Assembly (NCBI GenBank): GCA_021372315.1
Contig: JAJFUT010000039.1
Span: forward strand, 1-51,604
Reading direction: 5' to 3'
DNA from: Methanobacteriota archaeon
GTDB lineage: Archaea; Thermoplasmatota; Thermoplasmata; Methanomassiliicoccales; UBA472
Length of the DNA stretch: 51,604 nt
The notes beneath the pieces were generated by a model that was not told where the DNA came from, searched no databases, and saw only the letters and a list, made by a program, of their open reading frames with translations. The position numbers were made by a program, and so were the translations under genes. Positions 1 to 8,276 of the stretch are shown one piece after another. Each line of letters starts with the position of its first letter. The first letter of the stretch is position 1.

Positions 1-1
1 A

Positions 2-700
2 TACGATATCAAGTACGAGGCCCTGGACGGCACGTTCAAGTATTGCCACCAGACGACGTTCGGAATGAGCGAGAGGCTACTGGGGGCGGTCGTCGGCGTT
101 CACGGCGACGACAAGGGGCTCGTCCTCCCGCCCGATATCGCTCCATTCCAGGCCGTCATCATCCCGATCCTTGCGAAGGGCAAGGTTGACGAGGTGGCCG
201 CCGAGGCCCGCAAGCTCAAGGAGGAACTCGTCAAGGCGGGCGTGCGCGTCACTCTGGACGACAGCGACGAGAGGCCGGGGAGCAAGTTCTTCAAGTGGGA
301 GATCAAGGGCGTTCCTCTGAGGCTCGAGCTGGGCATGAGGGACATCGAGGCCGGCAAGGTCTCCTTCGCCGTCCGTCTGGACGGCAGGAAGGGCACGTTC
401 GAGAGGAAGGAAGTCGCCGAACAGGTCAAGGCAACGCTTCAGACGATCAGAGAGCAGATGGACGACGGCGCCAGGGAGAAGATGCTGGCGAGGATCCAGA
501 CGATCGAAAGCGCCGACTCCATCCCGAGCAAGGTCGTCAGGTTCGGATGGTGCGGGGAACTCGAGTGCGGCCACGCCTTCGAACAGAGGACCGAGCTCAA
601 GCTCCTAGGGACCCCTTACACGAGCGAGGAGTTCGTCGGCAAGTGCATCATCTGCGGGAAGGAGACGAATACGTCCGCCTACGCCGCCAGGTCGATGTGA
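2..700 (+). CDS. proS: Prolyl-tRNA synthetase, C-terminal part (partial)
   Basis: The frame is open to the left edge, so only the last 232 residues are visible. They begin in the class II motif 3 region (TTFGMSERLLGAVVGVHGDD), followed by the anticodon-binding domain and the C-terminal Cys-containing zinc-binding module (CGELECGHAF ... CIICGK) of the archaeal/eukaryotic-type ProRS. The enzyme charges tRNA-Pro with proline in the cytoplasm. The very C-terminal extension after the zinc module is typical of this ProS class. The gene is followed by a hairpin/T-rich terminator, so it appears to be transcriptionally separate from xseA. Identity is secure; the true start lies outside the window. Confidence 0.95.
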   Translation, partial: YDIKYEALDGTFKYCHQTTFGMSERLLGAVVGVHGDDKGLVLPPDIAPFQAVIIPILAKGKVDEVAAEARKLKEELVKAGVRVTLDDSDERPGSKFFKWEIKGVPLRLELGMRDIEAGKVSFAVRLDGRKGTFERKEVAEQVKATLQTIREQMDDGAREKMLARIQTIESADSIPSKVVRFGWCGELECGHAFEQRTELKLLGTPYTSEEFVGKCIICGKETNTSAYAARSM

Positions 701-720
701 CCTGGCCAGACCCAAATAAC

Positions 721-754
721 GCCGCCTGCGTAGCGGCCTCCTTTCCTAATTTTT
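721..754 (+). terminator. Hairpin plus T-rich terminator after proS
   Basis: GCCGC and GCGGC (721-725 and 733-737) form a 5-bp stem, followed by a pyrimidine tract ending in five T residues (750-754). It lies 20 bases after the proS stop and before the xseA promoter region. Confidence 0.55.
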
Positions 755-774
755 GAGAATCCTCCGGCAAAGAT

Positions 775-784
775 GATATTTTAG
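775..784 (+). promoter_or_regulatory. Candidate TATA box for xseA
   Basis: GATATTTTAG is the only AT-rich TATA-like element between proS and xseA. It would give a leader of roughly 40 bases. A ribosome site GAGGT at 832-836 lies 6 bases before the TTG start. Confidence 0.35.
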
Positions 785-842
785 AATCCCCTGCGAGACA
801 TGGTATCCCCCTTCGGATCCGGGGAGCGCCTGAGGTTTTGAC

Positions 843-2054
843 TTGACAAAGACCATCCCTCCTGGGACAAGGACCATCACGGTCACTCAATTGAACACGC
901 TGGCCAAGGGCGTCATATCTGCAGCGACCGAGCTGAACGAGATCTGGGTGTCGGGGGAGGTCTCGAACCTCACCAAACACAGCTCTGGCCATTACTATTT
1001 CACTCTCAAGGACCAGAGCAGCGAGATACGCTGCACGTTCTTCAGGGGGGCCAGGTTGAGGGCGTCCCTTGAGATCGATGAGAACATGAAGGTGCTGGCC
1101 TTCGGCTCGATGGACGTCTATGTCCAAAAGGGAAGCTACCAGTTCAACGTCCAGGACGTCAAGGCGGATGGGATGGGGCAGCTCTTTCTGGCGTACGAGG
1201 CGCTCAAGAAAAAGCTCGAGGGAGAGGGGCTCTTCGACCCGGCCAGGAAAAGGGCATTGCCCAGGTACCCCACGAGGATCGGCGTTGTCACCTCGCCGAC
1301 AGGGGCTGCCGTCCATGACATATTGAACGTCACGGCTAGAAGGTTCCCGGCCGACATCCTGCTCGCGCCCGCCCTCGTCCAGGGGGAAGGGGCGGACAAG
1401 AGCATCTGCGAAGGGATCAGGGTATTGAACGAAGCTGGAGTGGACGTTATCATCGTGGGAAGGGGAGGCGGTTCCCTGGAGGACCTGTGGGCCTTCAACA
1501 TGGAGACCGTCGCGAGGGCGATATTCTCATCCAAGGCTCCCATTGTCTCGGCGGTCGGCCACGAGACAGATTTCACGATATCGGACTACGTTGCCGATTT
1601 GCGGGCCCCGACCCCGTCAGCGGCCGCCGAGCTGGTCCTTCCAGATAGGATCGGAGAGACGGCGAACCTGGCTAGCCTCCTCTCCAGAGCAAAGATGGGG
1701 CTCATGGCGCCGATAGAGAGGATGAAACGCCGGTTGTCGATGACGGAAAGACCTCTCTCCCTGAGGACCATGATGAGCGGCATCGAGCAGGGCTCAGCGC
1801 GCCTGGACGAACTGAACATGAGGATGGGGCACGCGATCGATGTCGATATAAGGACCGCCGCCGAGCTGCTTGGCCAGTTCGACGCTTCCCTGAGGGGGCT
1901 GAACCCTCGGAACGTTCTGCAGAGAGGTTATTGCCTTCTCCGCTCCTCCGACGGGAGGACGCTCGCATCGAAGGACGACGCGGATGTCGGGGAAGAGGTC
2001 GAGGTCGTGATGAGGGACGGGGCTTTGTGGACCGTCATAACAAGGAAGGTGTGA
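843..2054 (+). CDS. xseA: Exodeoxyribonuclease VII large subunit
   Basis: This 403-residue protein is the catalytic subunit of ExoVII, a nuclease that degrades single-stranded DNA to oligonucleotides. It shows an N-terminal OB-fold (about residues 15-110, VSGEVSNLTKHSSGHYYFTLKD) and the ExoVII catalytic core with GVVTSPTGAA, VGRGGGSLEDLW and the signature GHETDFTISDYVADLRAPTP. The TTG start is supported by GAGGT 6 bases upstream and by the position of the OB-fold. It is slightly shorter than many bacterial XseA proteins, mainly in the coiled-coil region. xseB follows after 4 bases, so the two subunits are probably co-translated. ExoVII is a mainly bacterial enzyme, found in some methanogens and other archaea. 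Confidence 0.95.
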   Translation: MTKTIPPGTRTITVTQLNTLAKGVISAATELNEIWVSGEVSNLTKHSSGHYYFTLKDQSSEIRCTFFRGARLRASLEIDENMKVLAFGSMDVYVQKGSYQFNVQDVKADGMGQLFLAYEALKKKLEGEGLFDPARKRALPRYPTRIGVVTSPTGAAVHDILNVTARRFPADILLAPALVQGEGADKSICEGIRVLNEAGVDVIIVGRGGGSLEDLWAFNMETVARAIFSSKAPIVSAVGHETDFTISDYVADLRAPTPSAAAELVLPDRIGETANLASLLSRAKMGLMAPIERMKRRLSMTERPLSLRTMMSGIEQGSARLDELNMRMGHAIDVDIRTAAELLGQFDASLRGLNPRNVLQRGYCLLRSSDGRTLASKDDADVGEEVEVVMRDGALWTVITRKV

Positions 2055-2058
2055 TCCG

Positions 2059-2292
2059 ATGGACGAAGGTAAGGAGATCGGGACGATGAAGTTCGAAGAG
2101 GCGATGAAGGAGCTAGAGACGATCGTCCAAACGCTGGAGAAGGGAGACCTCAAGCTTGAAACGAGCCTGACGATGTACGAGAGAGCGGTGGCCTTGCGCG
2201 ATCACTGCCAAAAGATACTGGACACGAGCGAGAGGAAGGTCCAGCGCATAGTCGATGGAGAACAGGGACAGAGCATCGAAGATTTCGAATGA
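2059..2292 (+). CDS. xseB: Exodeoxyribonuclease VII small subunit
   Basis: This 77-residue helical protein matches XseB: KFEEAMKELETIVQTLEKGDLKLETSLTMYERAVAL is the conserved two-helix segment that wraps the coiled coil of XseA. The ATG at 2059 has GGTG about 8 bases upstream, at the end of xseA. An internal ATG at 2086 would still contain the whole domain, so the first 9 residues are less certain. It sits directly after xseA, as in bacteria, and the pair forms the holoenzyme. Confidence 0.93.
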   Translation: MDEGKEIGTMKFEEAMKELETIVQTLEKGDLKLETSLTMYERAVALRDHCQKILDTSERKVQRIVDGEQGQSIEDFE

Positions 2293-2309
2293 CCTCGTTG
2301 CAGACCCCC

Positions 2310-2325
2310 GGCGATTGAGATCGCC
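2310..2325. terminator. Hairpin between convergent genes
   Basis: GGCGAT and ATCGCC form a perfect 6-bp stem around a 4-base loop, midway between the stops of xseB and the minus-strand membrane protein gene. An A/T-rich stretch lies beside it, so it may act on both strands. Confidence 0.45.
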
Positions 2326-2351
2326 ATTGAAAAATCAAGGTGCTGAAAAGA

Positions 2352-2573
2352 TTACTTCTTGCCTGCAGGCTCTTCGCCCTTCTTCTTCGCCAGAAGGAAC
2401 CCGAATATACCGAACAGGAGCAGGGTTATCGTGATGGCGTAGACGCCCATGTACTCCTTGGCGAACATGTTCCATCCGTCGAAGAAAATTCCCCATAGGA
2501 GATAGAACACCACGGCTGCCACGATGAGCAGGACAGACAGTATGGACCAAACGTTCAGGTTGAACTTTGCCAT
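2352..2573 (-). CDS. Small two-helix membrane protein
   Basis: This 73-residue protein has two predicted membrane helices (WSILSVLLIVAAVVFYLLWGIFF and YAITITLLLFGIFGFLLA) and a Lys/Glu-rich tail (KKKGEEPAGKK). I do not recognise a family. The ATG at 2573 is chosen because a TATA-like palindrome lies about 27 bases upstream, giving a leaderless transcript. An upstream in-frame extension to 2705 would cross this promoter and looks non-coding. Confidence 0.7.
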   Translation of the reverse strand: MAKFNLNVWSILSVLLIVAAVVFYLLWGIFFDGWNMFAKEYMGVYAITITLLLFGIFGFLLAKKKGEEPAGKK

Positions 2574-2594
2574 CAGGCCGCAAAATGACGAGTG

Positions 2595-2606
2595 CCTATT
2601 AATAGG
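2595..2606. promoter_or_regulatory. Palindromic TATA element
   Basis: CCTATTAATAGG is a perfect 12-base palindrome centred 27 bases before the ATG of the minus-strand membrane protein gene, the right distance for a leaderless archaeal promoter. Being symmetrical, it could also be a repressor site. Confidence 0.5.
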
Positions 2607-2708
2607 TTGTGAGGATGGCCATCCGGACCGGCCCGAGGCCCTTGTCCGAAGCAACATGCGATCTGCCCCATGATACCACTCCAGAACCGTATGCTGGCCA
2701 GCCATTTC

Positions 2709-2746
2709 GAAAATATATTTTATATCGAAATAATAAAATTAAATAG
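2709..2746 (+). promoter_or_regulatory. AT-rich promoter region
   Basis: A strongly AT-rich block contains two TATA-like stretches (ATATATTTTATAT near 2713 and AATTAAAT near 2737) upstream of the gene starting at 2776. Which one is used cannot be decided by eye. Confidence 0.5.
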
Positions 2747-2775
2747 CAATACCGCATTGTAGTTTTGGGATTGGG

Positions 2776-3294
2776 ATGAGCATAGCAGGGATGGACTTCG
2801 ATTGGCGGATCTTGTTGTTCGCCTGGTTGATTCTGGGCATCGCATCGTCGATGCTCGTATATTGGGACATGGACAGGCGAAAGAAGGTGAAGGGCGTTTT
2901 GGCCCTCATCTGCATACCGTTGTGCGTCTTCGGATTGCTGATCTACTTTTTGTTCAGGGGCAAGATCGAGGACCGCGGAAGGAACCTGCCGCCGAAGCCG
3001 AACTACGGCAAGCCCGAATATCGTTTCAAGGACGAGCAGAAGCCTGCCACGACAGAAGAGCCGGAGAAGGTGGCTGCGCCTGAACCGGTCCCGGTTAAGG
3101 AGGCGGAGCCGAAGCCGAATAAGGAGGAGGGGCCGTTCCCGGAACCCCCGGCGGCCAAGAGGCCCGATATCCGGCTAGAGGAAGGGGCCTCGAAGAGCAT
3201 GGACATCGAAGGCATACCGAGATGCCCGAAGTGCAGGGCCGCGGTCTCGTCATTCGATACCGTGTGCGGCGAATGCGGTGCAAAGTTGAAGTGA
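2776..3294 (+). CDS. Membrane-anchored zinc-ribbon protein
   Basis: This 172-residue protein has two N-terminal membrane helices (about residues 8-28 and 38-60), a long Pro/Glu/Lys-rich linker (about 65-140) and a C-terminal zinc ribbon with two CxxC knuckles (CPKC ... CGEC). The layout suggests an integral membrane protein holding a small zinc domain in the cytoplasm. The family is not recognised; similar zinc-ribbon membrane proteins are common in Thermoplasmata. It is not obviously linked in function to trmI, which starts 21 bases later and may be co-transcribed. Confidence 0.8.
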   Translation: MSIAGMDFDWRILLFAWLILGIASSMLVYWDMDRRKKVKGVLALICIPLCVFGLLIYFLFRGKIEDRGRNLPPKPNYGKPEYRFKDEQKPATTEEPEKVAAPEPVPVKEAEPKPNKEEGPFPEPPAAKRPDIRLEEGASKSMDIEGIPRCPKCRAAVSSFDTVCGECGAKLK

Positions 3295-3315
3295 CCGTTC
3301 GGAGTTGAGGTTCCG

Positions 3316-4101
3316 ATGAAAGGGATCCGCGAAGGTCATCTTGCATTCCTCCTGGACGACAAGGGCAAGAAATACTGGATCAAGCTCGAAGGCGGGATGC
3401 TGAAGATCCCGGCGCTCGGCGTCGTCGATGGGGCGAAGCTGCTGGAGGCCGGGGATGGGGGTGAGATCGAGCTCGCCGGAAAGAGGTTCGTTCTGTTCTC
3501 GCCCGGCGCCAAGGACCTGATGGAGACCGTCGAGAGGGGGGCGCAGGTCATAGTGCCGAAGGATGCCGCGACGATCGTCTTCGAGCTCGACCTCAAGGAG
3601 GGGGACGTCGTGGTCGAGGCGGGGCTTGGCTCGGGCTCGTTGACGACAGCGTTGCTGAACGCGGTCTGCCCTTCGGGAAAGGTCGTCTCAGTGGAGATCA
3701 GGGCGGATTTCAGCGACAAGGGCCGCAGGAACGTATCCAGGACGGGGAACCAGGACAATTGGCAGCTCAGGATCGGCGACGTCAAGGAGGTCGACCTGGA
3801 GTTCAAGGCCGATGCGGTCATGCTAGATATGCCAGACCCATGGGACGCCGTGGACAACGTCAAACGCTTCCTCAGGTGCGGTGGACGCCTCTGCGCGTAC
3901 GTGCCGAACACCAATCAGCTCGAGCTCGTCGTGAAGAAGATGAGGTCCTCGGGGTTCGTCGAGGTCAGGGCGATGGAGAACATCCAGCGCATGATGGAAG
4001 TGCACGAGATGGGCGTGCGCCCCTCGTACGAGACGCTGGGCCATACAGGCTATCTTGCCTTCGGACGGCTGGCGTGCGGGGGCGTGTCAGGCAAAGCATA
4101 A
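3316..4101 (+). CDS. trmI: tRNA (adenine-N1)-methyltransferase TrmI
   Basis: This 261-residue SAM-dependent methyltransferase methylates A57/A58 in the T-loop of tRNA in archaea. The N-terminal beta-rich domain (about 1-75) precedes the Rossmann domain, where VVEAGLGSGSLT is the SAM motif I; LDMPDPWD (about residues 176-183) is the catalytic motif seen in Trm61/TrmI. The C-terminal HEMGVRPSYETLGHTGYLAF also matches the family. Length is normal. Start at the ATG is supported by the N-terminal alignment (REGHLAFLLD). Confidence 0.93.
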   Translation: MKGIREGHLAFLLDDKGKKYWIKLEGGMLKIPALGVVDGAKLLEAGDGGEIELAGKRFVLFSPGAKDLMETVERGAQVIVPKDAATIVFELDLKEGDVVVEAGLGSGSLTTALLNAVCPSGKVVSVEIRADFSDKGRRNVSRTGNQDNWQLRIGDVKEVDLEFKADAVMLDMPDPWDAVDNVKRFLRCGGRLCAYVPNTNQLELVVKKMRSSGFVEVRAMENIQRMMEVHEMGVRPSYETLGHTGYLAFGRLACGGVSGKA

Positions 4102-4105
4102 TAAG
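4097..4105 (+). promoter_or_regulatory. TATA box for marC
   Basis: CATAATAAG, overlapping the trmI stop codon, is centred 28 bases before the marC ATG and would give a leaderless transcript. Confidence 0.5.
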
Positions 4106-4128
4106 CACTTCCCAAATTAGTCAACCCG

Positions 4129-4791
4129 ATGGGTCTCGAGTTCGCGCTCACCGCCATAGCTTCGATATTCGCTATACTCAACCCGCTGGGCAACATCCCG
4201 GTGTACGTTGCGATCACCGAAGGATATACGCCGGAGCAGAAGAAGAGGGTGATCAAGAAGGTGTTCATTGTCGTCGTCGCCGTTCTCATCACCTTCGCCC
4301 TTCTCGGCAACTACATCTTCGCTCTCTACGGGATAACCATCCCGGCGTTCAAGATCGCCGGAGGATTGCTCCTCTTCACCATCGCGTCGTCGATGGTCCG
4401 CGGCCAGCTGTCAGGCACAAAGATGACGCCGGCCGAGAAGGAGGAGGCTACGGCCAAGGAGGAGGTCGGCGTCGTGCCGCTGGGCATCCCGTTGTTCGCG
4501 GGACCGGGCGCGATAACGACGGTCATGATCTATGTCACCTACGCCCTGGACGGCTCCGATGTGGCGTTCGACCTGATGTCGATCTTCGTCGGGATCGTCA
4601 TCATAGCGGTCATGAGCTACTTCATGCTCAGGTTCTCCGACCCCATATTCGCAAAGATGGGGAAGAGCGGCGCGGCCGCCTTCTCGAGGATCATGGGTCT
4701 GCTGCTGGCGGCCATCGCGATAGAGTTCATCCTTTCGGGCAGCTTCCAGGCTATAGAGGAGTATTGGAACCTCTCGCCATTGGTCGTGTAG
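4129..4791 (+). CDS. marC: MarC family integral membrane protein
   Basis: This 220-residue protein has six predicted membrane helices and begins with the typical MarC signature FAILNPLGNIPVYVAITEGYT; the second half has PLFAGPGAITTVM, a repeat of the same half-site. The function of MarC (UPF0056) proteins is unproven; the old link to antibiotic resistance has not held up. The start ATG fits a TATA box 28 bases upstream. The gene ends with a TAG codon. Confidence 0.92.
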   Translation: MGLEFALTAIASIFAILNPLGNIPVYVAITEGYTPEQKKRVIKKVFIVVVAVLITFALLGNYIFALYGITIPAFKIAGGLLLFTIASSMVRGQLSGTKMTPAEKEEATAKEEVGVVPLGIPLFAGPGAITTVMIYVTYALDGSDVAFDLMSIFVGIVIIAVMSYFMLRFSDPIFAKMGKSGAAAFSRIMGLLLAAIAIEFILSGSFQAIEEYWNLSPLVV

Positions 4792-4800
4792 GAACGACAA

Positions 4801-4809
4801 CTTATTTAG
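4801..4809 (+). promoter_or_regulatory. TATA box for the purSLQ operon
   Basis: CTTATTTAG lies about 38 bases before the purS ATG, between marC and purS. Confidence 0.45.
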
Positions 4810-4842
4810 CGGCCATTCGATTCTCGAACCGGTGCTTTAGAA

Positions 4843-5082
4843 ATGGTCGTCGCCGAGATCCGGATCGAGCTCAAGCAAGGGGTCGCGGACCCAGAGGGGC
4901 AGAACACGAAGAAGGCCCTCGAGCTTCTGGGGTTCAAGGGAATCAAGAACGTGAAGTCCATCAAGGTCTTCGACATCGAGCTGGACGCAGATGCCGCTGA
5001 AGCGAAGAAGGCGGGCGAGGAGATGTGCAGGAAGCTCCTGGCCAACCCGGTCATTCAGAAGTTCTCAGTGCAGATAAAGTGA
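4843..5082 (+). CDS. purS: FGAM synthase subunit PurS
   Basis: This 79-residue protein is the small bridging subunit of phosphoribosylformylglycinamidine synthase (step 4 of purine synthesis), which helps pass ammonia from PurQ to PurL. It shows the family pattern: EIRIELKQGVADPEGQNTKKALELLGF, then VKSIKVFDIEL and a final strand. Length is normal. purL starts 5 bases after its stop, and purQ follows, so all three subunits are in one operon. Confidence 0.95.
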   Translation: MVVAEIRIELKQGVADPEGQNTKKALELLGFKGIKNVKSIKVFDIELDADAAEAKKAGEEMCRKLLANPVIQKFSVQIK

Positions 5083-5087
5083 TCACC

Positions 5088-7418
5088 ATGACGGTCGACC
5101 ACCTGCTGATAAAAAGGAACGTCCCGTTCGAGCTGTACGACGTGGACATCTTCTCCGCATCAGATGCCGAGCTCAGAGATCTCAGCAAGGACCTGGGCCT
5201 AAACCTCAGCCTCGACGAGATGAAGAGGGTCCGGGAGCATTTCAAGAACGTCGGCCGTATCCCGTCCGACGTTGAGATCCAGTCGCTCGCCCAGGCGTGG
5301 AGCGAGCACTGCTGCTACAAGAGCTCCAAGGCGATACTGAGGGAGCACGTCTTCAATATCCAGAACGACGAGGTCCTCTCGAAGGGCGACGCCGGCGTCA
5401 TGGTGTTCGATGACGAGCACGGCTACGCCCTGAGGGTCGAGTCGCATAACCATCCGTCGGCGATAGAGCCGTATGGCGGGGCCGCCACTGGCATAGGCGG
5501 CATAGTCAGGGACGTGCTGTGCATGGGCGCGCAGCCCATCGGCCTCATCGATCCTCTGTTCTTCGGTCCGATCGACAAGCAGGTCGACCTCCCGAACGGG
5601 ATGAAGACGCCGAAGTACCTCGTGAGCGGCGTCGTCAGCGGCATACGCGATTATGGCAACAGGATCGGCATCCCGACGATCGCGGGCGGGATCTGGTTCG
5701 ACGATTCCTACATAGGCAACTGCCTGGTCAACGTCGGCTGCATCGGCATCGTGAAGAGGAAGGACCTCGTCAACAACGCCGTCAAGGGACCTGGCGACAT
5801 GTTCATACTGGTCGGCGGAAGGACCGGAAGGGACGGCATACACGGGGTCACCTTCGCCTCGGCCGAGCTCAAGGAGAACTCCGAGGAGGAGTCGCGCGGG
5901 GCCGTCCAGCTTGGCGACCCCATCACGAAGGAACCTTTGATACACGCTTGCCTCGAAGTGAACTCTGCGGGCCTCATACATGGGATGAAGGACCTGGGCG
6001 GCGGCGGCCTGTCCTGCGTCGTCGGCGAGATGGCACTGTCAGGAGGCTGCGGGGCCGAGGTCGACCTGGACAAGGTCCCGCTCAAGGAGGAGGGCCTCGC
6101 CCCGTGGGAGATATGGGTGTCTGAATCGCAGGAGAGGATGATGCTCGCCGCGCCAAAGAAGATCGTGAAGCGCATCCTCGAGCTGTTCGACCTTTGGGAC
6201 GTGAACGCGACCGTCATCGGCACCGTCGTCCCAGGGAACGAGGTCAAGCTCCGCTTCAAAGGCGAGACGATCTTCCAGCTGGACCTGGAGTTCCTCACCA
6301 AGGGCCCGGAGTACTGCAGGCCGGCCAAGGCCAAGTCCCCCCAGACGAAGAAGGGCGAGGACTTCCCGAAGCTGCCTGGCGATTTCGACAAGATACTTTT
6401 GAAATTGCTTTCGGACCCCAACATCGCGTCGAAGGAGTGGGCCATCAAGCAGTACGACCACGAGGTCCGCGGGAATACAATCATCAAGCCGATGACCGGC
6501 AAGATCAACAAACGCGGGCCGTCGGATGCGACCGTCGTCAAGCCCCTTCCCGATTCGTTCAGAGGCTTGGCCGTGGCCGTAGGTGTCAATCCGTGGTTCA
6601 CTGCGCTCGACGCCTACAGGGGCGGGGCGACCTCGATCGACGAGGCGTGCAGGAACATCGTCGCCGTCGGCGGAAGGCCGCACGCGATCACGAACTGCCT
6701 GAACTTCGGCAACCCAGAGAAGCCGGAGAGGCTTGGGGAGCTCAGGGACGCCATAGCCGGCATGGCGGAGGCGTGCAAGGCACTGAACCTGGCCGCACCT
6801 TCCGGCAACGTATCGCTCTACAATGAGGCGTCGACAGGCGCCTGTCTCCCGACCGTCACGGTCGTGGGGCTGGGCATCGTTGACGACATCAGGGAATGCA
6901 TCACCACCGACCTCAAGGAGGAGGGGGATCCGATCTACGTGGTCGGCACCACCAAGCCCCAGTTCGGCGGCTCCGCGCTGTTCCGCGTCTTCGGAGGAAA
7001 GGGCGGGGAGGTCCCGGACGTGGACCTTGAAGCGCTGAGGAGGTCGATGGAATGCCTTAGAGGCGCTATGAAGGGCAGGATGGTCCGCTCATGCCACGAC
7101 ATTTCGGACGGCGGCCTGGCGGTCGCGATGGCCGAGATGTGCATCGGTGGCGACGTCGGCGCCGAGCTGGACCTGTCGGTCCTTCCGCTACCGAACCTGG
7201 TCTCCCTGTTCTCCGAATCGAACACCAGATGGGTGGTCGAGGTCGACAGGGCAAAGGAAAAGGAGTTCGTCGAGGCGATGGACGTCCCGATCTTCAAGAT
7301 CGGCAAGGTCGGGGGCAAGAAGCTGAAGGTCATGAACGAGGACGCCGTCGTCCTCGAGCAGATGGTATCGGACCTCAGGGAGAGATGGAGCAAGCCTCTC
7401 TGGGAACTGCTGGGTTAG
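5088..7418 (+). CDS. purL: FGAM synthase subunit PurL (small-type)
   Basis: This 776-residue catalytic subunit converts FGAR, ATP and glutamine-derived ammonia to FGAM. It has the small PurL fold: SLAQAWSEHCCYKSS near residue 70, VESHNHPSAIEPYGGAATGIGG (ATP/Mg binding) and a second half repeating the AIRS/PurM-like domain (CHDISDGGLAVAMAEM). The glutaminase domain is absent and supplied by PurQ. The ATG at 5088 is preceded by GTGATC; an in-frame extension to 5025 lies within purS and is not credible. The gene ends in TAG, followed 12 bases later by an in-frame TGA. Confidence 0.97.
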   Translation: MTVDHLLIKRNVPFELYDVDIFSASDAELRDLSKDLGLNLSLDEMKRVREHFKNVGRIPSDVEIQSLAQAWSEHCCYKSSKAILREHVFNIQNDEVLSKGDAGVMVFDDEHGYALRVESHNHPSAIEPYGGAATGIGGIVRDVLCMGAQPIGLIDPLFFGPIDKQVDLPNGMKTPKYLVSGVVSGIRDYGNRIGIPTIAGGIWFDDSYIGNCLVNVGCIGIVKRKDLVNNAVKGPGDMFILVGGRTGRDGIHGVTFASAELKENSEEESRGAVQLGDPITKEPLIHACLEVNSAGLIHGMKDLGGGGLSCVVGEMALSGGCGAEVDLDKVPLKEEGLAPWEIWVSESQERMMLAAPKKIVKRILELFDLWDVNATVIGTVVPGNEVKLRFKGETIFQLDLEFLTKGPEYCRPAKAKSPQTKKGEDFPKLPGDFDKILLKLLSDPNIASKEWAIKQYDHEVRGNTIIKPMTGKINKRGPSDATVVKPLPDSFRGLAVAVGVNPWFTALDAYRGGATSIDEACRNIVAVGGRPHAITNCLNFGNPEKPERLGELRDAIAGMAEACKALNLAAPSGNVSLYNEASTGACLPTVTVVGLGIVDDIRECITTDLKEEGDPIYVVGTTKPQFGGSALFRVFGGKGGEVPDVDLEALRRSMECLRGAMKGRMVRSCHDISDGGLAVAMAEMCIGGDVGAELDLSVLPLPNLVSLFSESNTRWVVEVDRAKEKEFVEAMDVPIFKIGKVGGKKLKVMNEDAVVLEQMVSDLRERWSKPLWELLG

Positions 7419-7429
7419 GAGGCGCCAAG

Positions 7430-8266
7430 ATGAGAAGCGAAGAGATCAAGGTGTGCGTGCTTCGGATCGAGGGCACGAACTGCGAGGATGAGATGTACCA
7501 GGCGTTCCGCGAGCTCGGTGCGTCCCCAGAGAAGGTCCATCTGAAGCAGCTCCTAGGCAAGTGCCCGGCCGACATGAAGAGGGAGCTTGACGACTACAAC
7601 ATCCTGGCATTGCCAGGCGGGTTCTCGGCGGGCGACTACGTCCGCGCCGGGGCGATCTTCGCGGCGAGGATAAAGAGCGAGCTGTCCAAGGACATCAGGT
7701 CCTTCGTCGAGAGCGAGAGGCCGGTCCTCGGCGTATGCAACGGTTTCCAGATCCTTGTCGAGCTGGGGCTGCTCCCCGCGTTCGAGGGAACGATGTCGGA
7801 GCACCCCGAGGCGGCGCTCTACACGAACATATCTGGAAGGTTCGAATGCACCCCGACCATATTGAAGCATGAGAGCCGCGGGAAGTGCATATTCACCAAG
7901 AGGATCGAGAAAGGACGGATGATGCTCGTCCCCTGCGCCCACGCAGAAGGCAAGCTGATGTTCGCCAAAGAGAAGGAGGAGAAGCTCCTGGCGAAGCTAG
8001 AGGAGAACGACCAGATCGTCTTCAGGTACGTCGATGAGGACGGAGAGTACGCGGGGTACCCGTGGTGCCCAAACGGCTCGCTGTCGAACATCGCCGGCAT
8101 ATGCAATCCGGCCGGGAACGTGATGGGCATGATGCCTCACCCCGAGCGTGTCGTGCACAGGTACACGCATCCGGACTTCACCAGGACCGCTGCCGACGTC
8201 AACGGCGCCGGCGACGGGAAGGCGATATTCGAATCGGTGATCGAGAGCGTGAAGAGAAAGGCCTGA
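7430..8266 (+). CDS. purQ: FGAM synthase glutaminase subunit PurQ
   Basis: This 278-residue class I glutamine amidotransferase hydrolyses glutamine and feeds ammonia to PurL. The catalytic Cys lies in VLGVCNGFQILVELGLLP, and the His/Glu pair in MMPHPERV; LPGGFSAGDYVRAGAI is typical of PurQ. AGGAGG directly upstream of the ATG at 7430 decides the start. The protein is somewhat longer than bacterial PurQ (about 230), which is usual in archaea. It is the last gene of purS-purL-purQ and abuts the convergent ribK, the stop codons being adjacent. Confidence 0.96.
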   Translation: MRSEEIKVCVLRIEGTNCEDEMYQAFRELGASPEKVHLKQLLGKCPADMKRELDDYNILALPGGFSAGDYVRAGAIFAARIKSELSKDIRSFVESERPVLGVCNGFQILVELGLLPAFEGTMSEHPEAALYTNISGRFECTPTILKHESRGKCIFTKRIEKGRMMLVPCAHAEGKLMFAKEKEEKLLAKLEENDQIVFRYVDEDGEYAGYPWCPNGSLSNIAGICNPAGNVMGMMPHPERVVHRYTHPDFTRTAADVNGAGDGKAIFESVIESVKRKA

Positions 8267-8276
8267 TCAGATCAGG
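8262..8276. repeat. Inverted repeat across the purQ/ribK stops
   Basis: CCTGATC and GATCAGG are separated by one base and contain both convergent stop codons. The arms are largely forced by the codons at the two gene ends, so it may be incidental rather than a terminator. Confidence 0.3.
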
